Below, one piece after another: positions 1-5,133 of a stretch of DNA of 8,335 bases (the stretch's first letter is position 1; each line of letters starts with the position of its first letter). The stretch lies in contig JAGVNS010000150.1 in the NCBI GenBank assembly GCA_020053155.1, positions 1 to 8,335 of the forward strand, written 5' to 3'. Origin of the DNA: Nitrososphaerota archaeon (GTDB taxonomy: Archaea > Iainarchaeota > Iainarchaeia > Iainarchaeales > VGJJ01). Under the pieces are notes generated by a model. It saw only the letters and a program-made list of their open reading frames with translations, was not told the origin of the DNA and did no database searches. A program made the translations under genes and the position numbers.

Positions 1-216
1 GGCCTGGCGGGGTTGAACAAATAGGGCCATCTTTCCGGACAGAAGGTCGGCAAACACCGCTTAACGGCGAAAATCATTTGCGTCCTTTGCGTCCGGGATT
101 CGATTCGCGCATGAAGCCGGCTTCGCGCGGGGGTGGACGGCTATCCCACCAACCTAGCCCGAACACTTTACGCGTTGAAATGCTTAATAATGTGTGTTCG
201 ATAAGATGGGGATGGG
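1..216. other. GC-rich structured stretch, no confident gene
   Basis: No tRNA, rRNA or convincing protein gene is recognised. The stretch is rich in potential pairing: CCGGAC (35-40) with GTCCGG (91-96), CGCGC-GAAGCC with GGCTTC-GCGCG (106-129, two unpaired bases), and GGTGG (132-136) with CCACC (146-150). A 9-bp unit TTTGCGTCC occurs twice in tandem (77-94). One plus-strand frame is open from 3 to 233, but its product is a Gly/Pro/Arg-rich string without recognisable features. It could be the 3' part of a structured RNA or the end of an unseen gene; the left window edge prevents a decision. Confidence 0.3.
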
Positions 217-1284
217 GTGATATGGATTCCTAAACGAACAGTATTACCCCTCCCTCAAGAACGTTGGCGGAAAGGGTTGTTGAAACATTCCCGGCTAGTC
301 CGTTTCACCCGTTGGTCGAAAATCAAAAAAAGAACCGGATTGTCTGAGCGATACTCTGTTCTATTGTCCGATGCAAGCAATCACGGATCCGTTTCCAAAC
401 GGTTATTGTTGTTGGAAGCCCTCGCAAAGGATCCGCAGCGCCAGTGGCTGGTGGAACACCCTAAACTACATTGGCTTTGGCGCATCAGAGAACTTGCCCC
501 CAGTCATTCGGGCGTTGCTATCCATCAGGCGCTGGTCGCCGAAGAAGGAGAATACCTCAAACGATTCTTTTCCTCGGTATCGCATAAACGGAAGCATGAG
601 TTGCTCAAAAAATGGGGTAAATGGTTAAAAGTACCAAATAAAAACCATATTCTGAAAATTATCCAAACACAATCGCTTCGCACTCCAGCCCAACTGGCTA
701 AAATAAGGAATGAGATAGCCCGGACTATGCCCAGTACGAGACCTAAAAATAATCTGTCCGATGCCGTTCGAGTCCGACTATTTAATAGTGGTGTGGAAAT
801 CCTGGATGAATGGTTTTTTCGAAAAATACCCCAATCCGAAATCTCACCCGATGAGTTAAGGGATGAGCTATTAGACATTATTGGAAATGAGACAGTGCAC
901 GTTCGAATCCCAAATGATATTAAAACCATGGATGAACTCGAGTGGTTTTGGAGAAAATGGATTACACATGGATTAGGTCGTTTCTATCCTTCCAGGGCTA
1001 TCAAAAAAATTATTCTCAAGAAACGCGCTGAAGAGAAGACACTTCGCCGCTCTTCTCCCACCGTATTATTGGTTCGTTTAGGGGGGGTTCAAGAACTGGG
1101 TTTGCCACGTGATACCCCTTGGGAGAATGTTCGTTATAGGACTGCACTCACCCCTTCCGAACGGAAAGTTGTAGATTTCCTAAAAGAAGGATTAAACCGT
1201 CGGCAAATCCAGGTACGGATGGATATTTCCCGACAGGCCGTTTTCACTCATATTGCATCCCTCCGAAAAAAAGCGTTTTTATGA
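217..1284 (+). CDS. Uncharacterised basic protein with C-terminal LuxR/sigma-4-like helix-turn-helix
   Basis: A 355-codon frame whose N-terminal 300 residues I do not recognise. They are rich in Lys, Arg and Trp, with no signal peptide or obvious membrane segment. Residues about 311-353 read like a LuxR/GerE or sigma-70 region-4 helix-turn-helix: LTPSERKVVDFLKEG, then RRQIQVRMDISRQAVFTHIA, where the second helix pair carries the DNA-recognition positions. A DNA-binding regulator is therefore likely, but ligand and target are unknown. The start is uncertain. The only in-frame candidate near the upstream stop (202-204) is GTG at 217, which lies inside a G-rich run (GGGGTGAT); TTG codons near 277 are alternatives. 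A TATA-like CTTAATAATG at 183-192 would place transcription start near the GTG, suggesting a leaderless message (inference). It is followed by a 255-bp gap before ftsZ on the same strand. A run of seven G (1081-1087) lies in the frame. Confidence 0.75.
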   Translation: MIWIPKRTVLPLPQERWRKGLLKHSRLVRFTRWSKIKKRTGLSERYSVLLSDASNHGSVSKRLLLLEALAKDPQRQWLVEHPKLHWLWRIRELAPSHSGVAIHQALVAEEGEYLKRFFSSVSHKRKHELLKKWGKWLKVPNKNHILKIIQTQSLRTPAQLAKIRNEIARTMPSTRPKNNLSDAVRVRLFNSGVEILDEWFFRKIPQSEISPDELRDELLDIIGNETVHVRIPNDIKTMDELEWFWRKWITHGLGRFYPSRAIKKIILKKRAEEKTLRRSSPTVLLVRLGGVQELGLPRDTPWENVRYRTALTPSERKVVDFLKEGLNRRQIQVRMDISRQAVFTHIASLRKKAFL

Positions 1285-1393
1285 GAATGAATTGCTCCGC
1301 ACCGATAACTGCGCCCCATTTAACCCCCCATTTCTTCTACATGAATAATTTGGACATAATTAACGCTTTTTTTCAGTTTAGTGACGATATTGA

Positions 1394-1458
1394 ACCAAAT
1401 TGGTGCAAAACATTTGCTTTTTTCCAAACAAAGTGTTAATCATACTCCATTTGGAAAA
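1394..1458 (+). promoter_or_regulatory. Inverted repeats upstream of the ftsZ promoter
   Basis: ACCAAaTTGGT (1394-1404) is a symmetrical 5+1+5 palindrome. Downstream, TTTTCCAAA (1420-1428) and TTTGGAAAA (1450-1458) form a 9-bp perfect inverted repeat with a 21-bp gap, putting the arm centres about three helical turns apart on one DNA face. Both lie just upstream of the TATA candidate at 1464, a usual place for an archaeal activator or repressor site. The CCAAA core recurs in both elements. No regulator can be named from the sequence, and the AT-rich context makes chance partly possible. Confidence 0.35.
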
Positions 1459-1463
1459 GAAAA

Positions 1464-1473
1464 GGTATTTTAA
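1464..1473 (+). promoter_or_regulatory. Candidate ftsZ TATA box
   Basis: GGTATTTTAA is preceded by a purine-rich run (GGAAAAGAAAA, 1453-1463) that could serve as the BRE. With the usual archaeal spacing, transcription would start near 1494, about 45 bases before the ftsZ ATG, within or at the edge of the leader hairpin. Assigned by position and composition only. Confidence 0.4.
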
Positions 1474-1488
1474 GTCCAATTAGGTTTG

Positions 1489-1532
1489 AACCCCTACTGT
1501 TTTCACTCACGTGAAAAATAAAACAGGGGGTT
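1489..1532 (+). promoter_or_regulatory. ftsZ leader hairpin covering the Shine-Dalgarno sequence
   Basis: AACCCC (1489-1494) plus CTGTTTT (1497-1503) pair with AAAACAG (1520-1526) plus GGGGTT (1527-1532), leaving only TA (1495-1496) unpaired on the left arm. An alternative inner stem TTTTCAC (1500-1506) with GTGAAAA (1511-1517) closes a four-base loop. The right arm contains the G-run (1526-1530) that sits nine bases before the ATG and is the only Shine-Dalgarno candidate. If the RNA folds, ribosome access to ftsZ would be blocked. It could instead be a DNA operator. If transcription starts at about 1494, most of the CCCC arm would be missing from the message, so the start site decides. Confidence 0.5.
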
Positions 1533-1539
1533 TTCTCAG

Positions 1540-2607
1540 ATGCAATCCGTTATTTCAAGCGCTACAGCGCATGCGCCTAAGCAAGAAGAGAAATTTGAAG
1601 AATTTGGTCAGCCAAAGATTATGGTGATTGGGGCCGGGGGAGCGGGATGTAATGCCGTCAACCGATTGGCTCACATGGGAATCGCTGGCGCCCAATTGGT
1701 AGCGGTGAATACCGATAAACAGCACTTGTCTATTATTGATGATAACATTACCAAGATTTTGATTGGAAAGAGTGTCACCCGAGGATTGGGTGCCGGTGGA
1801 TACCCTGAGATTGGGGCCAAGGCTGCCGAAGTCTCTCGCCAAGCATTGGAAGAAATCATGTCTGGAGTTGACATGTTATTCATTTCTGCTGGAATGGGTG
1901 GAGGAACGGGAACGGGTTCAGCCCCCATTATCGCGCAGATTGCCAAAGAGCAAGGGGCCATTGTCATTGCCATGGTCACCTACCCATTTGCGTTAGAAAA
2001 AGCGCGTACGATTAAGGCTGAAGAGGGAATTGAAGCCCTGCGCCACGTCGCGGACACGGTCGTTGTCATTGACAACAATCGCTTGGTGGAACTCGTACCA
2101 AACTTGCCCATTCAGGATGCCTTTAAAGTGGCGGATGAATTGGTGGCGCGAACCGTTCGGGGAATAACCGAAACCATTACCCAGCCTTCCTTGATCAATT
2201 TGGATTATGCGGACGTGCGCTCCGTCATGGTGGGCACCGGCTTGTCCATGATTGCAGTAGGAGAGAGTAAGGGTGTCGATAAGGTGAATGAAGTCGTGGA
2301 TGACACGCTCAAAAATTCCTTATTGGATGTGGACATTGCGGGTGCCAAAGGCGCACTGATTCACATTACGGGAGGAGCGGAATTGACGTTGGGAGAGGCC
2401 AATGCCATTGGCACCATGCTCACCGAACAATTGGACCAAAAATCCGTTGTCATTTGGGGAGCGCGTGTGGACCCCACCTATGAAAACAAAATAGAAGTCA
2501 TTACCATTTTCACGGGAGTAAAAAGCCCCTTCGTGAAGAGCGGGAACGACGACCGACGCGCCACCGCAAGATCGGCGCAGAGTGAATACGGAATTAATTA
2601 TCTATAA
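1540..2607 (+). CDS. ftsZ: Cell division GTPase FtsZ
   Basis: FtsZ is the tubulin-family GTPase that polymerises into the mid-cell division ring. The 355-aa length is normal for archaeal FtsZ. Visible landmarks: the N-terminal nucleotide-binding GAGGAGCNAVN (31-41), NTDKQHL (57-63), RGLGAGG (81-87), the tubulin signature GGGTGTG (120-126), and the T7 synergy loop NLDYADV (220-226) with the catalytic acidic residues D222 and D225. After the globular domain a short Arg/Ser-rich linker leads to a C-terminal EYGINYL, which resembles the conserved tail peptide through which archaeal FtsZ contacts membrane anchors such as SepF. ATG 1540 is chosen because the G-rich Shine-Dalgarno candidate (1526-1530) is nine bases upstream and the conserved core starts about 26 residues in. 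No other division gene is adjacent. I could not assign it firmly to FtsZ1 or FtsZ2. Confidence 0.97.
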   Translation: MQSVISSATAHAPKQEEKFEEFGQPKIMVIGAGGAGCNAVNRLAHMGIAGAQLVAVNTDKQHLSIIDDNITKILIGKSVTRGLGAGGYPEIGAKAAEVSRQALEEIMSGVDMLFISAGMGGGTGTGSAPIIAQIAKEQGAIVIAMVTYPFALEKARTIKAEEGIEALRHVADTVVVIDNNRLVELVPNLPIQDAFKVADELVARTVRGITETITQPSLINLDYADVRSVMVGTGLSMIAVGESKGVDKVNEVVDDTLKNSLLDVDIAGAKGALIHITGGAELTLGEANAIGTMLTEQLDQKSVVIWGARVDPTYENKIEVITIFTGVKSPFVKSGNDDRRATARSAQSEYGINYL

Positions 2608-2608
2608 A

Positions 2609-2714
2609 TGGCCGTTTTCGTCCGGCCACACCGACGAATGGGTACCGTAAACGGTACCCAAACATTTTCTTTTCAGGAAGGGGAACTTGCTTCCCCTCCT
2701 TTATTCTTTTTTTT
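2609..2714 (+). terminator. Three tandem hairpins and T-tract after ftsZ
   Basis: Directly after the ftsZ stop come TGGCCG/CGGCCA (2609-2614 with 2623-2628), a near-perfect GGGTACCGT/ACGGTACCC (2640-2648 with 2651-2659), and AGGA-GGGGAA with TTCCCC-TCCT (2675-2700, one bulged A, loop CTTGC). The last is followed by a T-rich tract ending in eight T (2707-2714). This fits transcription termination or 3'-end stabilisation of ftsZ mRNA. It also lies where the convergent minus-strand small gene would end, so it may serve both directions. Confidence 0.6.
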
Positions 2715-2725
2715 AAATTGCCTTA

Positions 2726-2808
2726 CTAAGAATCGAAATAGTTTTTTCCGGTTTTGAGAACCTTGATATAGTTTTTTACTACTCCAAATAATGGGCTGGG
2801 CAATTGAT
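2726..2808 (-). pseudogene. 3' fragment of a small gene split by the IS element
   Basis: Read on the minus strand from 2808 to a TAG at 2726-2728, this encodes a protein-like tail: QLPSPLFGVVK followed by NYIKVLKTGKNYFDS. It joins in frame to the 5' fragment at 3391-3508 if the insertion lies after TTGAT (2804-2808) on the plus strand. The complete gene would be 201 bp, 66 residues. The family is not recognised. An alternative frame through the same DNA is also open beyond this stop, so the reading is probable rather than certain. Confidence 0.45.
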
Positions 2809-2830
2809 TCGGGTCTTGTGGTTTTATACC

Positions 2831-2846
2831 TCGGCCTTTAGGCCGA
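2831..2846 (+). repeat. IS left-end (LE) hairpin
   Basis: TCGGCC-TTTA-GGCCGA is a perfect 6-bp stem with a TTTA loop, preceded by ATACC (2826-2830). It has the same loop and flanking pentamer as the right-end hairpin, in the same orientation, as expected for the imperfect palindromes that TnpA dimers bind in single-stranded LE and RE. Confidence 0.75.
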
Positions 2847-2849
2847 TAG

Positions 2850-2879
2850 TTTCTATTTCGGTGAGTTTTTGAGTATCTC
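2850..2879 (+). repeat. Direct repeat, left copy (pairs with 3394-3424)
   Basis: TTTCTATTTCGG followed by TGAGTTTTTGAGTATCTC matches the right flank at 3394-3424 with small indels. The last 14 bases (TTTTTGAGTATCTC, 2866-2879 and 3411-3424) are identical. The left copy lies inside the element between the LE hairpin and tnpA, while the right copy lies beyond the RE hairpin in the disrupted small gene. The order hairpin-repeat is therefore the same on both sides of tnpA. Confidence 0.6.
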
Positions 2880-2880
2880 T

Positions 2881-2928
2881 TGCCGACGCGCGCGGCTGAG
2901 ACCGCGCGCTTTGGAGTCGGCAGGAGCG
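2881..2928 (+). promoter_or_regulatory. tnpA leader hairpin at the ribosome binding site
   Basis: TGCCGAC (2881-2887) pairs with GTCGGCA (2916-2922) and GCGCGCGG (2888-2895) with CCGCGCGC (2902-2909): 15 base pairs, loop CTGAGA, and a six-base bulge TTTGGA (2910-2915). The Shine-Dalgarno AGGAG (2922-2926) abuts and slightly overlaps the 3' arm, ten bases before the ATG. In IS200 of enterobacteria a leader hairpin masks the tnpA Shine-Dalgarno and keeps transposase low; the same role is inferred here, and the stable stem explains why the in-frame start at 2880 is not used. Confidence 0.6.
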
Positions 2929-2936
2929 TTTCGCTT

Positions 2937-3356
2937 ATGAGTTTAGATAGCTATAGCCATGGAGTTTATCAGACTTTTTATCACTTGGTTTGGGCGACGA
3001 AGTATCGTTACAAGTGCATGCGTCAAGCCAAATATCGGCTGGCCGTGAGGCGAGCCCTTGAGGCCGCAGCCTCAAGACATAGTATTCGGTTTGTTGAGTT
3101 ATCCGTGATGGAGGACCATGTTCACGCGTTAGTATCCGTTCATCCGTCGATGAGCCAGGTTAAAGCGCTCGCCCTGCTCAAAGGGGCGAGCGCGCATAGT
3201 ATCCTGCACGAGTTTCCCAATTTTCGTTTGCGTTATCCGAAGGGTCATTTCTGGAGTCGAGGAAAGTGCGGTCGTAGCGTCGGGGACGTGGACAAGGACA
3301 CGATTGTAGATTACGTCCGCCGACAGGCGGACCAGAGCCAACTCGTCGACTTCTAA
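2937..3356 (+). CDS. tnpA: IS200/IS605-type transposase TnpA (Y1 HUH nuclease)
   Basis: A 139-aa single-strand DNA transposase that cuts and rejoins element ends through a covalent tyrosine-DNA intermediate. It shows the family landmarks in order: the N-terminal YHLVWATKYR (15-24), the HUH metal-binding motif HVH (61-63) after VMED, a conserved FWSRG (105-109), and the catalytic helix DTIVDYVRRQ with Tyr126 followed by Gln130. Length is normal for the family, so the gene looks intact. ATG 2937 is chosen over an in-frame codon at 2880 because AGGAG lies ten bases before it and the upstream 57 bases form a strong hairpin. A typical TnpA has a longer aromatic segment after FWSRG; here it reads KCGRSVGDV. 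The end of tnpA overlaps the antisense tail of the disrupted small gene. No TnpB partner is present. Confidence 0.93.
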   Translation: MSLDSYSHGVYQTFYHLVWATKYRYKCMRQAKYRLAVRRALEAAASRHSIRFVELSVMEDHVHALVSVHPSMSQVKALALLKGASAHSILHEFPNFRLRYPKGHFWSRGKCGRSVGDVDKDTIVDYVRRQADQSQLVDF

Positions 3357-3363
3357 AGGGATA

Positions 3364-3383
3364 CCCTGGCCTTTAGGCCAGGG
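3364..3383 (+). repeat. IS right-end (RE) hairpin
   Basis: CCCTGGCC (3364-3371), TTTA loop, GGCCAGGG (3376-3383): a perfect 8-bp stem starting eight bases after the tnpA stop and preceded by ATACC (3361-3365, overlapping the stem foot). It shares core and loop with the LE hairpin. It could also act as the tnpA transcript end. Confidence 0.75.
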
Positions 3384-3390
3384 AGGAAGT

Positions 3391-3508
3391 CATTTTCTTT
3401 ATAATCGGTTTTTTTGAGTATCTCCATTTGACGTTGTCTATCCGTCTTAAATAATTCTTTTTCCTCCTTAGTAAGATTTTCTATTTTGATTGAATTGTAT
3501 CTCGTCAT
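3391..3508 (-). pseudogene. 5' fragment of a small gene split by the IS element
   Basis: On the minus strand an ATG at 3508 opens a Lys/Glu-rich, protein-like frame: MTRYNSIKIENLTKEEKELF and then KTDRQRQMEILKKTDYKEND, up to the inferred IS edge at 3391. It continues into the RE hairpin and stops at 3353, giving a 51-codon chimeric ORF. The helix-forming, charged composition suggests a real small gene, with the tail at 2808-2726. It lies 78 bp downstream of the site-2 protease gene on the same strand and may have been its distal cistron. No family is recognised, and no clear Shine-Dalgarno sequence is visible. Confidence 0.5.
3394..3424 (+). repeat. Direct repeat, right copy (pairs with 2850-2879)
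   Basis: TTTCTTTATAATCGG followed by TTTTTTTGAGTATCTC aligns with the left copy. It falls within the coding frame of the disrupted small gene (minus-strand residues around EILKKTDYKE). The left copy is therefore either a fragment of the same or a related gene captured by the IS, or evidence that the true element ends lie further out. Confidence 0.55.
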
Positions 3509-3586
3509 GATCAATGTTGACGCTTGTTCCGGGCGGCCGCCGACGAATCCATGGGTGCATCATATGGATGAAGAAACCTTTACCAT

Positions 3587-4999
3587 TTAAGGATTCACAA
3601 TCAGCAAAGGTGCTGCGTTGATGATTACTAAAACGAGGAATATCAACCCAAACAGTTTTCCCACGAGCATTTTGGTGTCTTCCTCACTCAATCCCATAAA
3701 TCCGAGGTAAGGGGCCACGAGTATTTTGGCCATTTTTCCCCCATCAAAGGGGTCAACCGGAATGTAGTTGGCCGTTGCCACGAGGAAGTTGAGCAGGAGT
3801 AGCCAACCCAGGAAGCCTGCAATGAAACCCAGTACCGTGCGCAAGGGTTCATACCAGAATGGGGGAATGTAATCCGGATTGGGTATTTCCCTGACCGTAA
3901 TCCCTATCCTTCCCAACTCATTGGGTTCAAAGGAATAATCCTGAGTCTCTCCATTGCGCATAATGGTGAGAGTATAATTCTCTTTTTCCCGCACCGCAAG
4001 AGAATAGTCGCTCAGCATGTGCGTGGGATTCCCATCCACGGAAAGGATTTGGTCGCCGGGTTGCAATACTCCATGAGCAGGCGCTTCAAATTCAGTCCCG
4101 CAAATGTCTATTTTTTCCTGCACTTCACTTATTTCCACCCCGTTTACTGTCTGTAAATGGATGTTTGTTAGGAGGGGCATGAGCGCGGGGCCAATCAATA
4201 ACCCCCCTAATGCCGCGAAAACGATTCCCCCCAGTACAAAAAAGTAAAAGTTGCTCGCCGGCCCTGCGGCATACATGCGCAGTGCTTCTTTGGGTTGTTT
4301 TTTTTCCAATTGTTTGAGCTGTTTTTCATCCGGCTCCACAAATGCCCCTATGGGAAGGAATCCGAGCAGGAGCAGCCCGTAGCTTTTGAGGGTCATTCCC
4401 AGTTTTCGAATCACGAATCCGTGCGAGGCTTCGTGAATGATGAGAATGATAACGAATGATAGCCACGCATGCAAGGGAACGGAAATGGGAGAATTGGGCA
4501 AATCCACCCCCGGAATAACCGGAGCCACTCCCGCACAGGCGTTTTTTCCTGCGGAAAGTTTGGTGATGATGTCCAGCCCTGAATAGAATAAGCTCACCAG
4601 GATGAGCCCAGCCATTCCAAAAACCCCAAAGAATAGGTGGGTAATGAGGGGGGGAATGGGGATGATTGGATTTTCAGTAGGAAAAATGAGAGAAGTGAAA
4701 AACCCCAGCACGGCCACGCTGGCAATGAAAACAATCAATCGTTGAATGATGGGGCGCTTTTGCATCCACAAATAATCAATGGCCACGGCCCCAAACCCCA
4801 ACACGAGGCCAATATCCGTTAGTGCATTTACCCACTTTGGGTGTTTTACAAATAAATCAAAAATTTTCAAGGGCTTGGTGAACCGCACCATGCTAACAAT
4901 AATCCACGTCTGCGCCCCTTTCACGTATTTTTTGATGAAGAAGGTGGCCCCAGCAAGTACGACTAAAATGAGGGCAATCCACCCGAATAATTCAACCAT
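3587..4999 (-). CDS. Site-2 protease-like membrane zinc metalloprotease with PDZ domain (peptidase M50)
   Basis: A 470-aa polytopic membrane protein of the S2P/RseP family, which cuts substrates inside the membrane. The zinc-binding HEASH (189-193, HExxH type) lies in a hydrophobic helix. GPASNF (246-251) and the second active-site motif NYIPVDPFDGG (411-421), with the metal-ligand Asp419, are present. Hydrophobic segments are visible at about 5-22, 62-77, 87-104, 117-140, 178-198, 206-221, 250-275, 388-409 and 447-465. Between the two active-site motifs, residues about 284-370 carry a PDZ-like domain (HGVLQPGDQILSVDGNPTHM), which usually gates substrate entry. All catalytic motifs are intact, so it should be active; the substrate is unknown, and a regulated-proteolysis role is inferred. 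ATG 4999 begins just before the first hydrophobic helix. It is divergent from the PAN gene, and the broken small gene lies downstream on its strand. Confidence 0.93.
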   Translation of the reverse strand: MVELFGWIALILVVLAGATFFIKKYVKGAQTWIIVSMVRFTKPLKIFDLFVKHPKWVNALTDIGLVLGFGAVAIDYLWMQKRPIIQRLIVFIASVAVLGFFTSLIFPTENPIIPIPPLITHLFFGVFGMAGLILVSLFYSGLDIITKLSAGKNACAGVAPVIPGVDLPNSPISVPLHAWLSFVIILIIHEASHGFVIRKLGMTLKSYGLLLLGFLPIGAFVEPDEKQLKQLEKKQPKEALRMYAAGPASNFYFFVLGGIVFAALGGLLIGPALMPLLTNIHLQTVNGVEISEVQEKIDICGTEFEAPAHGVLQPGDQILSVDGNPTHMLSDYSLAVREKENYTLTIMRNGETQDYSFEPNELGRIGITVREIPNPDYIPPFWYEPLRTVLGFIAGFLGWLLLLNFLVATANYIPVDPFDGGKMAKILVAPYLGFMGLSEEDTKMLVGKLFGLIFLVLVIINAAPLLIVNP

Positions 5000-5091
5000 T
5001 CAAACGCACGCTCATGAATAATTTTCAGGTTTGTCCGCTTTTTTAGGGAAACGGATTGCTTTGATTTTTTCCAAAGAAGAAAAAAGACTCA

Positions 5092-5104
5092 ATGTATATA
5101 AAGT
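5092..5104. promoter_or_regulatory. TATA element between the divergent protease and PAN genes
   Basis: The sequence ATGTATATAAAG holds a TATATA core. On the plus strand TATATAAA (5094-5101) would start transcription around 5120-5128, just before the PAN ATG at 5134. On the minus strand the same bases read CTTTATATAC, close to the archaeal consensus, and would give the protease a leader of about 70 bases. One element may therefore serve both directions. It also explains why ATG 5092 is promoter, not coding. Confidence 0.55.
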
Positions 5105-5133
5105 CTCGTGAACCACCACTAGTAGGGCTCATC

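Larger units (their letters stand above)
2809..3390 (+). mobile_element. IS200/IS605-family insertion sequence (tnpA only)
   Basis: A roughly 580-bp element with a single Y1 HUH transposase, subterminal hairpins at both ends sharing ATACC and the core GGCCTTTAGGCC (2826-2843 and 3361-3379), and no terminal inverted repeats or target duplication: the family hallmarks. There is no tnpB, so it is IS200-like. Boundaries are inferred: the left end after TTGAT (2804-2808), a plausible single-strand target, and the right end after AAGT (3390). With these ends the flanks form one uninterrupted small ORF. TTTTATAC (2822-2829) could be the tnpA promoter. The exact ends could differ by a few bases, and a flank-like repeat at 2850-2879 complicates the left end. 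Confidence 0.75.

Noticed and set aside
1..130. Possible tRNA (TTCGATT-like loop near 99) or RNase P RNA (ACAGAA near 40 and GCTTA near 59).
   Set aside because: The putative T-arm does not pair on either strand, and the RNase P-like blocks are at the wrong spacing with no other conserved core elements seen.
3..233. Open plus-strand frame at the left edge, possibly the end of an upstream protein.
   Set aside because: The product is a Gly/Pro/Arg-rich string with no recognisable feature, in a GC-rich fold-prone region where stop codons are rare by chance; no upstream sequence is available.
1341..1439. 32-codon plus-strand ORF before ftsZ starting with ATG.
   Set aside because: No Shine-Dalgarno sequence precedes it, and it overlaps the palindromes upstream of the ftsZ promoter. 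The product looks protein-like, but support is too thin.
2738..2777. ATAGTTTTTT repeated 30 bp apart (2738-2747, 2768-2777).
   Set aside because: On the minus strand both are AAAAAACTAT inside the small-gene tail (Lys-Asn/Asn-Tyr codons), so simple coding composition explains them.
2880..2936. Longer tnpA form using an in-frame start at 2880.
   Set aside because: These 57 bases are a stable hairpin with the Shine-Dalgarno after it; the TnpA family begins close to the ATG at 2937.
2722..3475. CTTACTAAG (2722-2730) and CTTAGTAAG (3467-3475) as inverted repeats flanking the IS.
   Set aside because: Nine bases of an almost self-complementary motif; IS200/IS605 elements do not use terminal inverted repeats, and the right copy is coding sequence of the small gene.
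3532..3541. Perfect palindrome GGCGGCCGCC near the end of the protease gene.
   Set aside because: Ten GC-only bases with no loop and no partner sites; also too short to be a terminator by itself.
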